In this document: positions 1 to 6,330 of the stretch, one piece after another | Layout of the letters: every line of letters starts with the position of its first letter | Position numbering within the stretch: position 1 is the first letter of the stretch | Assembly (NCBI GenBank): GCA_031284185.1 | Contig: JAITAJ010000088.1 | Span: forward strand, 1-7,106 | Direction: 5' to 3' | Origin: Accumulibacter sp. | Lineage (GTDB): Bacteria > Pseudomonadota > Gammaproteobacteria > Burkholderiales > Rhodocyclaceae | Length of the DNA: 7,106 nt | Notes under the pieces: model-generated | Told to the model about the DNA's origin: nothing | Database searches by the model: none | Seen by the model: only the letters and a program-made list of their open reading frames with translations | Program-made: the position numbers and the translations under genes

Positions 1-324
1 GATGCCAGGGCGCAGTTCAATCTGGGCCTGACGTATGCGGAGGGTCGCGGCGTCGCCAAGGATGACAGCAAGGTGTTCGAGTGGTTTCAGAAGGCCGCCG
101 AACAGGGTCTCGCCGAGGCGCAAGGCAGTCTGGGCGTGATGTATTGGCACGGGTTCGGAGTGGCGCGGGATCCGCAAAAGGCTTGCCGGCTATGGGAAGC
201 CGCCGGCCATCAGGGAAATGAAAAAGCAATGGAAAACTACAATGAAAACTGCTCGGGCCATGCCCGGCGCCGGCAGTCCAGGCGCCGTGAGCGCGGCGGA
301 AGTCGGCAGGGGGCGCATTCGTGA
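1..324 (+). CDS. Sel1-repeat protein, C-terminal end (5' partial)
   Basis: The frame is open from base 1, so the start lies outside the window; the stop TGA is at 322-324. The visible 107 residues hold two Sel1-like (SLR) repeats. One begins at AQFNLGLTYAEGRGVAKDD (residues 4-22) and the second at AEAQGSLGVMYWHGFGVARD (about residues 38-57). The diagnostic features are the LG.xY..G.GV..D pattern followed by a helix with W(F)xxAAEQG. Sel1 repeats are alpha-helical, TPR-related scaffolds for protein-protein contacts, often in secreted or envelope proteins; the partner cannot be told here. The repeat fold ends near ENYNENC. The last ~23 residues are Arg/Ser-rich and unlike the repeats, so the original stop may have been lost by a small frameshift. 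The family is clear; the specific function is unknown. Confidence 0.82.
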   Translation, partial: DARAQFNLGLTYAEGRGVAKDDSKVFEWFQKAAEQGLAEAQGSLGVMYWHGFGVARDPQKACRLWEAAGHQGNEKAMENYNENCSGHARRRQSRRRERGGSRQGAHS

Positions 325-843
325 TATCGCGGAAGATCCCGGACAGGCCCCGGATTCATTGAGAGACGAGTCGTGACCACGGCCGGATACGATACCCGCG
401 AAGAAACGGTGGCGTTTGATCCGGAACGCGGGATTCTTTTCATCTCCGATCCGTCCAGCCGGCCACGTCTGCCAAGGCTTCGTCCATGAACTGCCGCATG
501 GGCGTGTCGGCCATGTCGGCCTGAGCCGCCGGCGGCACTGGCGGCGGCATCCATCCGCGAAGTCCGGTCGGCGTGTGCCGGGCACCTAAATTTGCGCCGG
601 GCGCAACCCCGCCCTGCGCCGCGCGTCGCGGTGTTTCTGAACTCGCGCATTGGCGCGCGGGCTTCCCATTTGAAGGCTTCCATCAGGTCACATGCAAACC
701 TTCCTGAGCGGCGATCTCGTTACATGCAACATGTTCGGCGGTTCATCTGCGCCTTGCTCTGCTCCTGTTGCCGTTCCCGGCCAGACATTCCCGACAGGAT
801 TTCGGAGAGTAAGTTTTTTTGGAAAAGAAGCGCGCGCGCTTGC
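325..843. other. Intergenic stretch without a convincing gene
   Basis: About 520 bases separate the Sel1 gene from the end of the minus-strand operon. The long open frames here are Arg/Ala/Pro-rich shadows expected in GC-rich DNA, with no recognisable motif. The only coding-like piece is a short minus-strand frame ending with TGA at 440-442. It could start at ATG 550 (36 aa) or ATG 514 (24 aa, beginning MADTPMRQFMDEAL), and it stays open upstream to about 640. It may be a small gene or the tail of a decayed one; I do not recognise it. The 8-mer acatgcaa occurs twice (690-697 and 722-729). No tRNA or clear promoter was seen. Confidence 0.5.
828..841 (-). terminator. Possible hairpin at the end of the ABC/dehydrogenase operon
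   Basis: The 14-base perfect palindrome aagcgcgcgcgctt lies 2 bases beyond the dehydrogenase stop codon. On the minus-strand transcript it is followed by cttttcc and then a run of A, so the U tract is short and broken. It could be a weak terminator or an end-protecting hairpin. The alternating CG could also be chance in GC-rich DNA. Confidence 0.25.
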
Positions 844-1794
844 TCATGATTGCTGCCGAAGCGTCTGGTCGACCCTTTCCGCGGCGATGGCGCTGACCCT
901 CGAATTCGATTCCCGCGTCAATCCGGCGATGTGCGGCGTCAAGCAGACATTCGGAAGATTCGCAAACGGCGAATCGGCTTCGAGCGGTTCCCGAGAAAAG
1001 ACGTCGATGACCGCGCCGTTCAGGTGCCCCTCGCGCAGGAGCCGTGCCAGTCCCTGCTCGTCGACGATTCCTCCGCGCGCGGTGTTGATCAGGAAGGCGC
1101 CACGCTTGATTGAAGAAAGCGTCGCGTAATCGAAGAGGCCGCGCGTCTTTTCTTCGAGCGGCAGGTGCAATGAAACGAAGTCGGCTTCGCGGAGCAGGTC
1201 ATGGAGCGCGCGCGGCGTAACGCCCGTTTTTCCCCAGACGGGCGAATCGTCCGGGTAGGCCGGATCGGTGGCGATGACGCGCATTTCAAATGGCATCGCC
1301 AGTTTGGCGACCCGTTGTCCGATGTTGCCGAAACCGACGAGGCCAAGGGTTTTGCCATAGGCTTCCCGGGTGTCCGAAAGCGCGTTTCTCGGCCATTTTC
1401 CCGCGCTGGTTTCCACGCTGCGGCTGAAAACGTCGCGTTGCAGAAAGAGGATCGCGGCAAGCGTGTATTCCGCGACGGAACGCGCGTTCGCCCCGGTGGC
1501 CGGGTGAACGGCGATCGCCCGTTTCCCGCAGCTTTCCAGATCGATGTTGTCGAGACCGACGCCCAGCCTCGCAACGACGCGGAGCTTCGGCGCGGATTCG
1601 ATCAAGCGCGCATCGACCCGTGTGTTGTTTCGCACGATCAGGGCATGGGCGTCGCGGATTTCGAGGATCAGCTCGTCCTTTTTTCCGAACAACCCGGGGT
1701 CGTAATGGACGTCGTACCGGGCGCGCAATGCGTCGATGGCTTTTTCGTCCATGAATTCGGAGATGAGGATGCGTGATCTGAAGGCGGCGCTCAT
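844..1794 (-). CDS. D-2-hydroxyacid dehydrogenase, NAD-type (SlcC/phosphoglycerate dehydrogenase-like)
   Basis: This 316-residue protein has the usual length for the single-domain-pair D-isomer-specific 2-hydroxyacid dehydrogenases, which interconvert 2-hydroxy and 2-keto acids with NAD(P). The Rossmann motif GFGNIG is at residues 154-159, with an acidic residue (D177 in ATDPAY) at the end of the next strand, which favours NAD over NADP. The catalytic triad is visible: R240 (NTARGGIVDE), E269 (FSREPL) and H288 (LTPHIAGLT). No C-terminal ACT domain is present, so it is not a full-length SerA. The opening ILISEFMDE and the ending HIAGLTRESN recall the (S)-sulfolactate dehydrogenase (SlcC) branch as I remember it; this is a family-level resemblance, not a search result. 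I chose ATG at 1794 because the family fold starts there. The frame stays open to 2340, but that extension is antisense-like and overlaps the permease. It is the last gene of the operon, 32 bases after the permease, implying that it acts on the imported compound or its product. Confidence 0.9.
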   Translation of the reverse strand: MSAAFRSRILISEFMDEKAIDALRARYDVHYDPGLFGKKDELILEIRDAHALIVRNNTRVDARLIESAPKLRVVARLGVGLDNIDLESCGKRAIAVHPATGANARSVAEYTLAAILFLQRDVFSRSVETSAGKWPRNALSDTREAYGKTLGLVGFGNIGQRVAKLAMPFEMRVIATDPAYPDDSPVWGKTGVTPRALHDLLREADFVSLHLPLEEKTRGLFDYATLSSIKRGAFLINTARGGIVDEQGLARLLREGHLNGAVIDVFSREPLEADSPFANLPNVCLTPHIAGLTRESNSRVSAIAAERVDQTLRQQS

Positions 1795-1826
1795 TTCGTT
1801 TTCCGGCAGAGGACGGAAGCCGCCCG

Positions 1827-2702
1827 TCAGCGCTGGATTCCCCAGCGTTTGACCGTGATGCGTTCGAGCGGCAGGAAAATCAGGTTTTCGACGAGCAGGC
1901 CGATCAGGATGACCATCGTGAGTCCGGCGAAGACCTTGTCGGTATAGAGTTCGTTGCGGTTCTGGAAAATGAACCAGCCAAGGCCGCCATTTCCCGACGA
2001 AGCGCCGAAGACGAGTTCGGCGGCGATCAGCGTGCGCCAGGCGAATGCCCAGCCGATCTTCAGACCCGCGAGGATCGAAGGCAGGGCGGCGGGGATGAGT
2101 ATCTGGGCGATGTAACGAATGCCGGAAAGGCCGTAATTGCGGCCGGTCATCCTGAGCGTTTCCGGGACGGACTGGAATCCGGCATGCGTGTTCAGCGCAA
2201 GCGGCCAGAGGACCGAGTGCACGAGCACGAAGACGAGGCTGCCCTGTCCAAGCCCGAACCAGAGGAGCGATACCGGCAGGAGGGCGATCGGCGGCAAGGG
2301 ATTGAACATGGATGTCAACGTGGAGAGCAAGTCCTGCCATGCCCGCATCGAGACGGCCAGTGAAGTGAGCAGGAAGGCGCAGAGGATTCCGGTCAGATAC
2401 CCTTTTATCAGCAGGGTCAGCGACACGAGCGATTTGGAAAGCAGCTCGCCGCTGCCGATCCCTTCGATCAGCGCGCGAAAGACGGCGCTGAACGACGGCA
2501 AAAGCAAATCGTTGTTCTGAATGCGGGCCAGTATTTCCCAGAGCGCGGCGAGCGCGACCAGAATCAGGAATTTACGGAAGGCGTCCCGCCTGAAAATCCG
2601 CGTCGCCAAGGGCAAATCGCGCTGATGCCGCGCTTCCTCGAAGGTCTTGAGCGTTCGGAGATATTCGGGCCGGACCGGCGGATTGATTTTTTCGGCGCTC
2701 AT
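1827..2702 (-). CDS. ABC transporter permease, NitT/TauT/SsuC type
   Basis: This inner-membrane subunit of 291 residues forms the transport channel, presumably as a homodimer. Hydrophobic segments occur near residues 43-60, 93-117, 135-172 and 258-280, after a 40-residue charged cytoplasmic N-terminus. The segment NPLPPIALLPVSLLWFGLGQ (134-153) and the EAA-type loop around IPAALPSILAGLKIGWAFAW (203-222), which contacts the ATPase, are characteristic of the family of taurine, alkanesulfonate, nitrate and thiamine-precursor importers. ATG at 2702 is the natural start, 24 bases after the ATPase stop. Its ribosome-binding site is weak, so it may rely on translational coupling. Together with the upstream ATPase and binding protein it makes a complete importer. 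The substrate cannot be assigned from the permease. Confidence 0.93.
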   Translation of the reverse strand: MSAEKINPPVRPEYLRTLKTFEEARHQRDLPLATRIFRRDAFRKFLILVALAALWEILARIQNNDLLLPSFSAVFRALIEGIGSGELLSKSLVSLTLLIKGYLTGILCAFLLTSLAVSMRAWQDLLSTLTSMFNPLPPIALLPVSLLWFGLGQGSLVFVLVHSVLWPLALNTHAGFQSVPETLRMTGRNYGLSGIRYIAQILIPAALPSILAGLKIGWAFAWRTLIAAELVFGASSGNGGLGWFIFQNRNELYTDKVFAGLTMVILIGLLVENLIFLPLERITVKRWGIQR

Positions 2703-2726
2703 AGTGTGGACTTGTGGACTGGAAGT

Positions 2727-3614
2727 TCAGGACGGAAGCGAATCGTCCGTTTTATGCTCAAACAAAAGCCGTTCGATCCGTTGCGCCGCCGCCTGGAATT
2801 TCTCTCCGCCGCTGCCAAGGCTCCACTGGTGGCTGTTGAGTTCCGCGCGCACTCGCCCAGGGTGCGGCGAGAGTATCGCGATACGATTGCCGATGATGAG
2901 CGCCTCCTCGATCGAATGCGTGACGAAAAGCAAGGTGAAACGATCTTCCTCCCAAAGCGTCAGAAGCTCTTCTTGCATCTTTCGCCGGGTCAGCGCGTCG
3001 AGCGCCGCGAAAGGCTCGTCCATCAGCAATACGCGCGGTTGCATCGCAAGCGCGCGCGCAATGGCAACGCGCTGTTTCATCCCACCCGAAAGCTGGTGCG
3101 GGTAGGCATCGGAAAAAGGAGTCAATCCAACTTTGTCGAGGAAGTATGAAGCGCGCTCGTCGGCTTCCTCGCGCGTGGCGGTCCTCGAAGCGAGCAGCGG
3201 AAAACAGACATTCTGCCTGACGGTTTTCCACGGGGGCAGTTGATCGAATTCCTGGAAAACGACGATGCGGTCGGGACCCGGCCCCTGAATCCGCTTTCCG
3301 TCGAGCAGTATCTCGCCTTCCACGGGCCGGATGAATCCGGCGACCGCCTTCAGCAAGGTGGATTTCCCGCAGCCCGACGGGCCAAGCAGGACGAAGCGGT
3401 CGGCCAGATAAACGTCGAGATCGATTTCATGCGTTGCGCGGATGGTTCGTTCCGGCGTGTCGTATTCGAGACTCAGCCCGCGAATCGCCAGGATGGAGTC
3501 ATTCTCCGGTTTCCCCGTCGCCGGGCACGGGAGGCTTTCCGACGCGCCGAAGGTCCCGAAAAGCGGAGTTTCGGACGCGAGGTTCTCCCGCGCAAGAACA
3601 TGGTTCGAGATCAC
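2727..3614 (-). CDS. ABC transporter ATPase, NitT/TauT/SsuB type
   Basis: This ATP-hydrolysing subunit powers the importer at the cytoplasmic face of the membrane. With the GTG start it has 295 residues. All nucleotide-binding motifs are intact: Walker A GPSGCGKS (78-85), the Q-loop glutamine at 121 (VFQEFDQLPPW, the usual TauB/SsuB form), signature LSGGMKQR (175-182), Walker B with catalytic Glu in VLLMDEPFAALD (195-206, E200), and the switch His in VTHS (H233). Start choice: the frame is open to an ATG at 3680, but that would overlap the binding-protein gene by 62 bases. GTG at 3614 lies 4 bases after its stop and has AAGGGA 10 bases upstream. Oddly, about 40 residues of unconserved N-terminal extension precede the ABC fold (which begins near SILAIRGLSLEYD), so an even later start or a real extra tail is possible. 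Confidence 0.94.
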   Translation of the reverse strand: MISNHVLARENLASETPLFGTFGASESLPCPATGKPENDSILAIRGLSLEYDTPERTIRATHEIDLDVYLADRFVLLGPSGCGKSTLLKAVAGFIRPVEGEILLDGKRIQGPGPDRIVVFQEFDQLPPWKTVRQNVCFPLLASRTATREEADERASYFLDKVGLTPFSDAYPHQLSGGMKQRVAIARALAMQPRVLLMDEPFAALDALTRRKMQEELLTLWEEDRFTLLFVTHSIEEALIIGNRIAILSPHPGRVRAELNSHQWSLGSGGEKFQAAAQRIERLLFEHKTDDSLPS

Positions 3615-3618
3615 GCTT

Positions 3619-4635
3619 TCAGCTTCCCTTGAGGACGTGGGCTTCTTCAAAGAAATAATCTTTCCAGGAAGCCGCCTCATTCTTTATGACGTCGAGGTCG
3701 TGCAGCTCGTCGCCGAATCTTTTCACCTGCTGCGGCGTGATCGTGAAATCGTTTTCCGGGTCTTCGACGATCTTCGTGACGAGTTCGGGCGAAAGTTTGG
3801 ACTGTTGCTGGCGGATATAAACCTGGGCCGCCTGCGCCTTGTTGTTCCGTATCCATTCAGCCGCTTCTCCCAGGGCGGCGAAGAGCGCCTTGTAGGTTTT
3901 CGGGTTCTCGTCGTGGAATTTCCTGGTGGTATAAACCAGATTGAATGTATGCGGTCCGCCAAGAACGTCATATGAACTCAGTATCTTGTGGACGTCTTTA
4001 TTGCCCGCGAGCGACTGATAGTAGAAAGGGGCGCTCGCAAAATGCGCGTTGATGTCGAGTCCGCCGGAAATCAGCGCCGCCGTCGCGTCCGGGTGAGGGA
4101 GGCTGATCGTGATTTTGTCGAAGCGGGCGAAATTTTCCTTCCCGTAGAGCTTGGCCGTTTCGATCTGGAGCGTGCGCGACTGGAAGCCGACGCCCGCCGC
4201 CGGGGTAGCGATGCGGTCCTTGTCGCTCAGATCCTTGATCGATCTGACGTCGGGATTATTGGTGACGAGGTAGTTCGGCAATGAACCCAGCGCCGCGACG
4301 GCCTTGACGTCCTGCTTTCCTTTCGTGCGGTCCCAGAGAACCAGCGTCGGCGGCACACCCGCCGACACGATGTCCAGATTGCCGGAAAGAAGCGCTTCGT
4401 TCATCGCGGTGACGCCGGAGAGCTTGGCCCATTCCACGTTGATGTCGATTCCCGCCGCGGCGCCGTGTTTTTCGATCAGTTTCTGTTCCTTGACGACATC
4501 GAAAATCAGATAGGAAATCCCGAATTGCTGCGCCACCCGGATTTTCCCTTCCGCGTGAACCGAGACGCCGCCCGCCGCCAGACCGATGCCCAAAAACAGA
4601 GCGATGGCCTTCCTGATGTGCCGTTTGCCGTTCAT
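3619..4635 (-). CDS. ABC transporter substrate-binding protein, NitT/TauT (NMT1-like) family
   Basis: This exported binding protein of 338 residues is the first gene of the operon. It has a Sec signal peptide with basic residues K4, R5, R8 and K9, a hydrophobic core ALFLGIGLAAGGV, and a probable cleavage after VHA (residue 28). No lipobox cysteine is seen, so it should be a free periplasmic protein. The mature part starts GKIRVAQQFGISYL and continues with LLSGNLDIVSAGVPPTL and NYLVTNNPDVRSIKDLSDKD. This is the typical order of the two-lobed NMT1/SsuA/NrtA-like fold that binds sulfonates, nitrate, bicarbonate or pyrimidine precursors. A good ribosome-binding site (GGGAGA, 8 bases before ATG 4635) supports the start. 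The ligand is unknown; the neighbouring hydroxyacid dehydrogenase points to a hydroxy or keto acid, perhaps sulfonated. Confidence 0.92.
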   Translation of the reverse strand: MNGKRHIRKAIALFLGIGLAAGGVSVHAEGKIRVAQQFGISYLIFDVVKEQKLIEKHGAAAGIDINVEWAKLSGVTAMNEALLSGNLDIVSAGVPPTLVLWDRTKGKQDVKAVAALGSLPNYLVTNNPDVRSIKDLSDKDRIATPAAGVGFQSRTLQIETAKLYGKENFARFDKITISLPHPDATAALISGGLDINAHFASAPFYYQSLAGNKDVHKILSSYDVLGGPHTFNLVYTTRKFHDENPKTYKALFAALGEAAEWIRNNKAQAAQVYIRQQQSKLSPELVTKIVEDPENDFTITPQQVKRFGDELHDLDVIKNEAASWKDYFFEEAHVLKGS

Positions 4636-4762
4636 TTCATTTCTCTCCCGTCCATGTTTGCGTTCTCACGCCGATAAGATGTGGCGGATGGTAGGGAAAC
4701 AGAAATGAAATCAAAACTAATTTCTTCGTCTTTCTTTATATGCTTTCTTTATATGCAACCCG
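4636..4762 (-). promoter_or_regulatory. AT-rich upstream region of the ABC/dehydrogenase operon
   Basis: The 127 bases before the binding-protein gene are clearly more AT-rich than the genes, mainly at 4700-4756. The region lies between the operon and a dead transposon, so the operon promoter should be here. The ribosome-binding sequence GGGAGA is at about 4644-4649. I could not pick a convincing -35/-10 pair or a sigma-54 box. TTGCAT and TATAAA elements occur on the minus strand within the tandem repeat at 4731-4756, but their spacing is not decisive. Confidence 0.4.
4731..4756. repeat. Perfect 13-bp tandem duplication (tttctttatatgc x2)
   Basis: The 13-mer tttctttatatgc occurs twice head to tail at 4731-4743 and 4744-4756 with no mismatch. 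On the minus strand, which carries the operon, it reads GCATATAAAGAAA twice. It lies in the upstream region of the operon and 6 bases from the end of the transposase remnant. It could be a doubled regulator site, a slipped-strand duplication that varies between strains, or a trace of transposon movement. Confidence 0.85.
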
Positions 4763-5034
4763 TCAGAGCAGATCGACTTGATCTGGCGCATATCCATCCC
4801 GTTTGAACCAAGCGGAGACGTCGGACAGGGAGGGAGTGTCGAAAGTCTGGGCGATGGCCTCGCCGGGAAGCGCTTTCGCGCGGATTTCGAGCCTGCGTGG
4901 AATAGCTCGATCTTCGACTCCATCCGTTCGATGGGTTGAAATTGGAAGTGGTACGGCGGCAGACACCGGATCGAGGCCCCGACCGACCCGATGGCCTCGA
5001 CGACCCCGCTTACCTCGTGGCTCGACGGCTTATC
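4763..5034 (-). pseudogene. IS630-family transposase remnant (C-terminal part, frameshifted)
   Basis: Read on the minus strand from 5034, one frame gives DKPSSHEVSGVVEAIG, then SIRCLPPY at 4951-4968 and QPIER ending near 4924. This matches the order of the IS630/Tc1-mariner DDE core, D-N-x-x-S-H-K followed by LPPYSPxxNPIE, in which an Asp and a Glu are catalytic. After about residue IELFHA the homology shifts frame. The frame ending at the stop TGA 4763-4765 supplies the usual tail, with SLSDVSAWFKRDGYAP in place of the family's 'ECANYFxHAGY'. The SP after LPPY has become HF and the N of NPIE is Q, so the gene is decayed as well as frameshifted. The N-terminal helix-turn-helix part and the first catalytic Asp are not recognisable upstream. 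It is inactive and is the best evidence that this stretch was once mobile. Confidence 0.72.
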
Positions 5035-5140
5035 TTTTCGCCGGCCGATCCATTCCAGTCGCGCGCGCCTATTATGACGCGCAAATGGCCGTCGCCCCGT
5101 CCGGTGCTATCGCATCCGGACTGAAAGCTGGAACGGGCTT

Positions 5141-5227
5141 CTCATCCTGCCCCCGATGTCCCGCCCCTGGAGCCATCGTCCAGTCCTCTCGCGCCTTTCG
5201 TGGCAAAAGAGCGCGGGAGGGGATGAG
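5141..5227. repeat. Imperfect palindromic intergenic element
   Basis: The outer ends ctcatcc (5141-5147) and ggatgag (5221-5227) are perfect inverted repeats. Inside them, cctctcgcgc (5185-5194) pairs with gcgcgggagg (5211-5220) with one mismatch around a 16-base loop. The form resembles the short dispersed palindromes common between genes in GC-rich proteobacteria. Its copy number in the genome cannot be judged from this window. Confidence 0.45.
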
Positions 5228-5300
5228 GCAGTGATTTTTCCCATGATCCGTTGCTCGCCTGACTTCCTCGATCCTCGTTCATCAGGGAAAAGGCGGGACG

Positions 5301-5378
5301 GACTTCTTCCTTCTTCATGCTGAGCAGGTTCTGATGAACCTCCTGGAAAACGCCGCGATTCACGGGTCAAATCGGTGA
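5301..5378 (+). pseudogene. Histidine kinase fragment (KdpD-like N-box)
   Basis: In this frame the sequence reads DFFLLHAEQVLMNLLENAA and ends at the stop TGA 5376-5378. The EQVLMNLLENA segment is the N-box of sensor kinases, the ATP-binding helix whose Glu and Asn (codons at 5346 and 5349) coordinate magnesium. The LINLLENA form is typical of the KdpD group. No earlier kinase domains are readable: the frame has stops at about 5232 and 5244, and nothing after the N-box (G1/G2 boxes) remains. It is therefore a short relic, lying directly against the response-regulator fragment that follows. Confidence 0.65.
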
Positions 5379-5382
5379 CCTG

Positions 5383-5667
5383 ATGATCGATTACGACAAG
5401 CATCAGGTGTCCGTTTCCGGCGTCAACGTCAGCTTCACAAAAAACGAGTTCAGGATCATGGTTTTCCTGAGCAGACATGCCAGCAAGGTAATCACTCACG
5501 ACTATCTTCCGAGGGAAATATGGGGAGGCTATGCCGCTGGCAACAATCAGCTTCTGCGCGTCAACATGGCGAATATCCGTCGAAAAATCGAAAAGAAACC
5601 GGCTGATCCGGAATACATATTCACGGAACCCGGCGTCGGTTACCGGTTGCGGGAAGAAGATTCATAG
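5383..5667 (+). CDS. Truncated OmpR/KdpE-type response regulator (DNA-binding domain only)
   Basis: This 94-residue frame from ATG 5383 is a complete winged-helix output domain of the OmpR/PhoB family, nearest in style to KdpE. FTKNEFRIMVFLSRHASKVITHDYL covers the first helices, LLRVNMANIRRKIE is the recognition-helix segment, and YIFTEPGVGYRLREED is the terminal wing. The phospho-acceptor receiver domain (about 120 residues) is absent. Homology begins before the ATG: GQIGDL, the interdomain linker, is coded at 5365-5382, and two stop codons lie at 5332-5337. This shows a deletion, not a naturally short gene. GGTGA just upstream could serve as a ribosome-binding site, so a free DNA-binding domain might still be made. 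More likely it is a pseudogene left from a kdpDE-like operon; no kdpFABC genes are in the window. Confidence 0.72.
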   Translation: MIDYDKHQVSVSGVNVSFTKNEFRIMVFLSRHASKVITHDYLPREIWGGYAAGNNQLLRVNMANIRRKIEKKPADPEYIFTEPGVGYRLREEDS

Positions 5668-5819
5668 ATCCGGCCTGGGAGCGGTCCGACGCGTGGAAAG
5701 GCTCGATCGACGACGATGCTTTTGACTCCCTTCCGGCTATCATTCGTCATGTGCTGGGTTGCAACAGGGGAAAAATGAATGCGCTGCTTAAAAAAACAGT
5801 ACCAATCGGAGCGCATACA

Positions 5820-6330
5820 GGAGCGCGGCGCTACGCCAGCCATAAACTGCTCATAAGGGAAATGAGCGTCACTCCCGATACTCCGGCCGACATCGAGTAG
5901 CTTGTATTCATCCGGCAATGCGAATGTATCCTGAATACATTCTGAAATGTGTGAAATGTGGGAGAATATCGATTTCCAAGACATCGTTCTCATGATTTGG
6001 ATACTGGGTCCATTGTGAGCTTCAACGTATCCGTCTTACTCGACAACCGCATAAGCGTATCCTTGCCGAGTTTTGCTGCGCCAGTATTTCCAAGAGTGAA
6101 TGGGTGTGGAATGATGCTGATTCCGTTCGTGTCTCTTTTCAACCGACCAAACTCGAAAACGCTATGGCTAAATGGTTTTGATATTTTTGGCACACCACGA
6201 AGCGATGCCTCGGAATCATATAAAAAAATGATTTCGACATCTTCCTTGCCGATCCATTCCACTCCAGGTACGGATGGTGATCAATGACAGCCTCCACAAA
6301 AAAGGATGATTCCGAGTTTCGGAAGTACAA
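5820..6330 (-). pseudogene. PHP-domain metal-dependent phosphoesterase remnant (several frameshifts)
   Basis: Three minus-strand frames together spell a PHP-type protein. Frame one (from 6330) gives VEAVIDHH, like the family's 'AITDH' metal-binding motif. Frame two (about 6271-5990) gives VPGVEWIGKEDVEIIFLYDSE, then IIPHPFTLGNTGAAK with the metal-ligand His at 6104-6106, and ends at a stop after DPVSKS. Frame three (to about 5820) gives GRSIGSDAHFPYE, with the conserved Asp at 5868-5870 and His at 5862-5864. The order VPGVE, HPF, GSDAH is that of PHP phosphoesterases, which hydrolyse phosphoester bonds using bound metal ions. The start and the N-terminal LHxH motif are not found and the reading frame is broken at least twice, so no functional enzyme is made. 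Base composition here is more AT-rich than the operon, suggesting decay or transfer. Confidence 0.66.

Noticed and set aside
237..683. 148-residue minus-strand open frame in the left intergenic stretch
   Set aside because: Its composition is Arg/Ala/Gly-rich with no family signal, which fits a chance frame in GC-rich DNA.
1201..1776. 191-residue plus-strand open frame opposite the dehydrogenase
   Set aside because: It is an antisense shadow of a well-supported gene, common in GC-rich DNA, with no recognisable motif.
1795..2340. Upstream extension of the dehydrogenase frame (498-residue version)
   Set aside because: The extension overlaps the permease gene on the same strand, is Arg/His/Pro-rich and shows no domain. 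The dehydrogenase fold begins at ATG 1794.
4803..5234. 143-residue plus-strand open frame
   Set aside because: It runs antisense to the IS630 transposase remnant and across a palindromic repeat. It is Arg/Pro/Ser-rich without motifs.
5107..5499. 130-residue minus-strand open frame
   Set aside because: It overlaps the kinase and response-regulator homology on the other strand, which is much better supported.
5958..6287. 109-residue plus-strand open frame
   Set aside because: It is antisense to the PHP remnant, whose motifs are recognisable on the minus strand.
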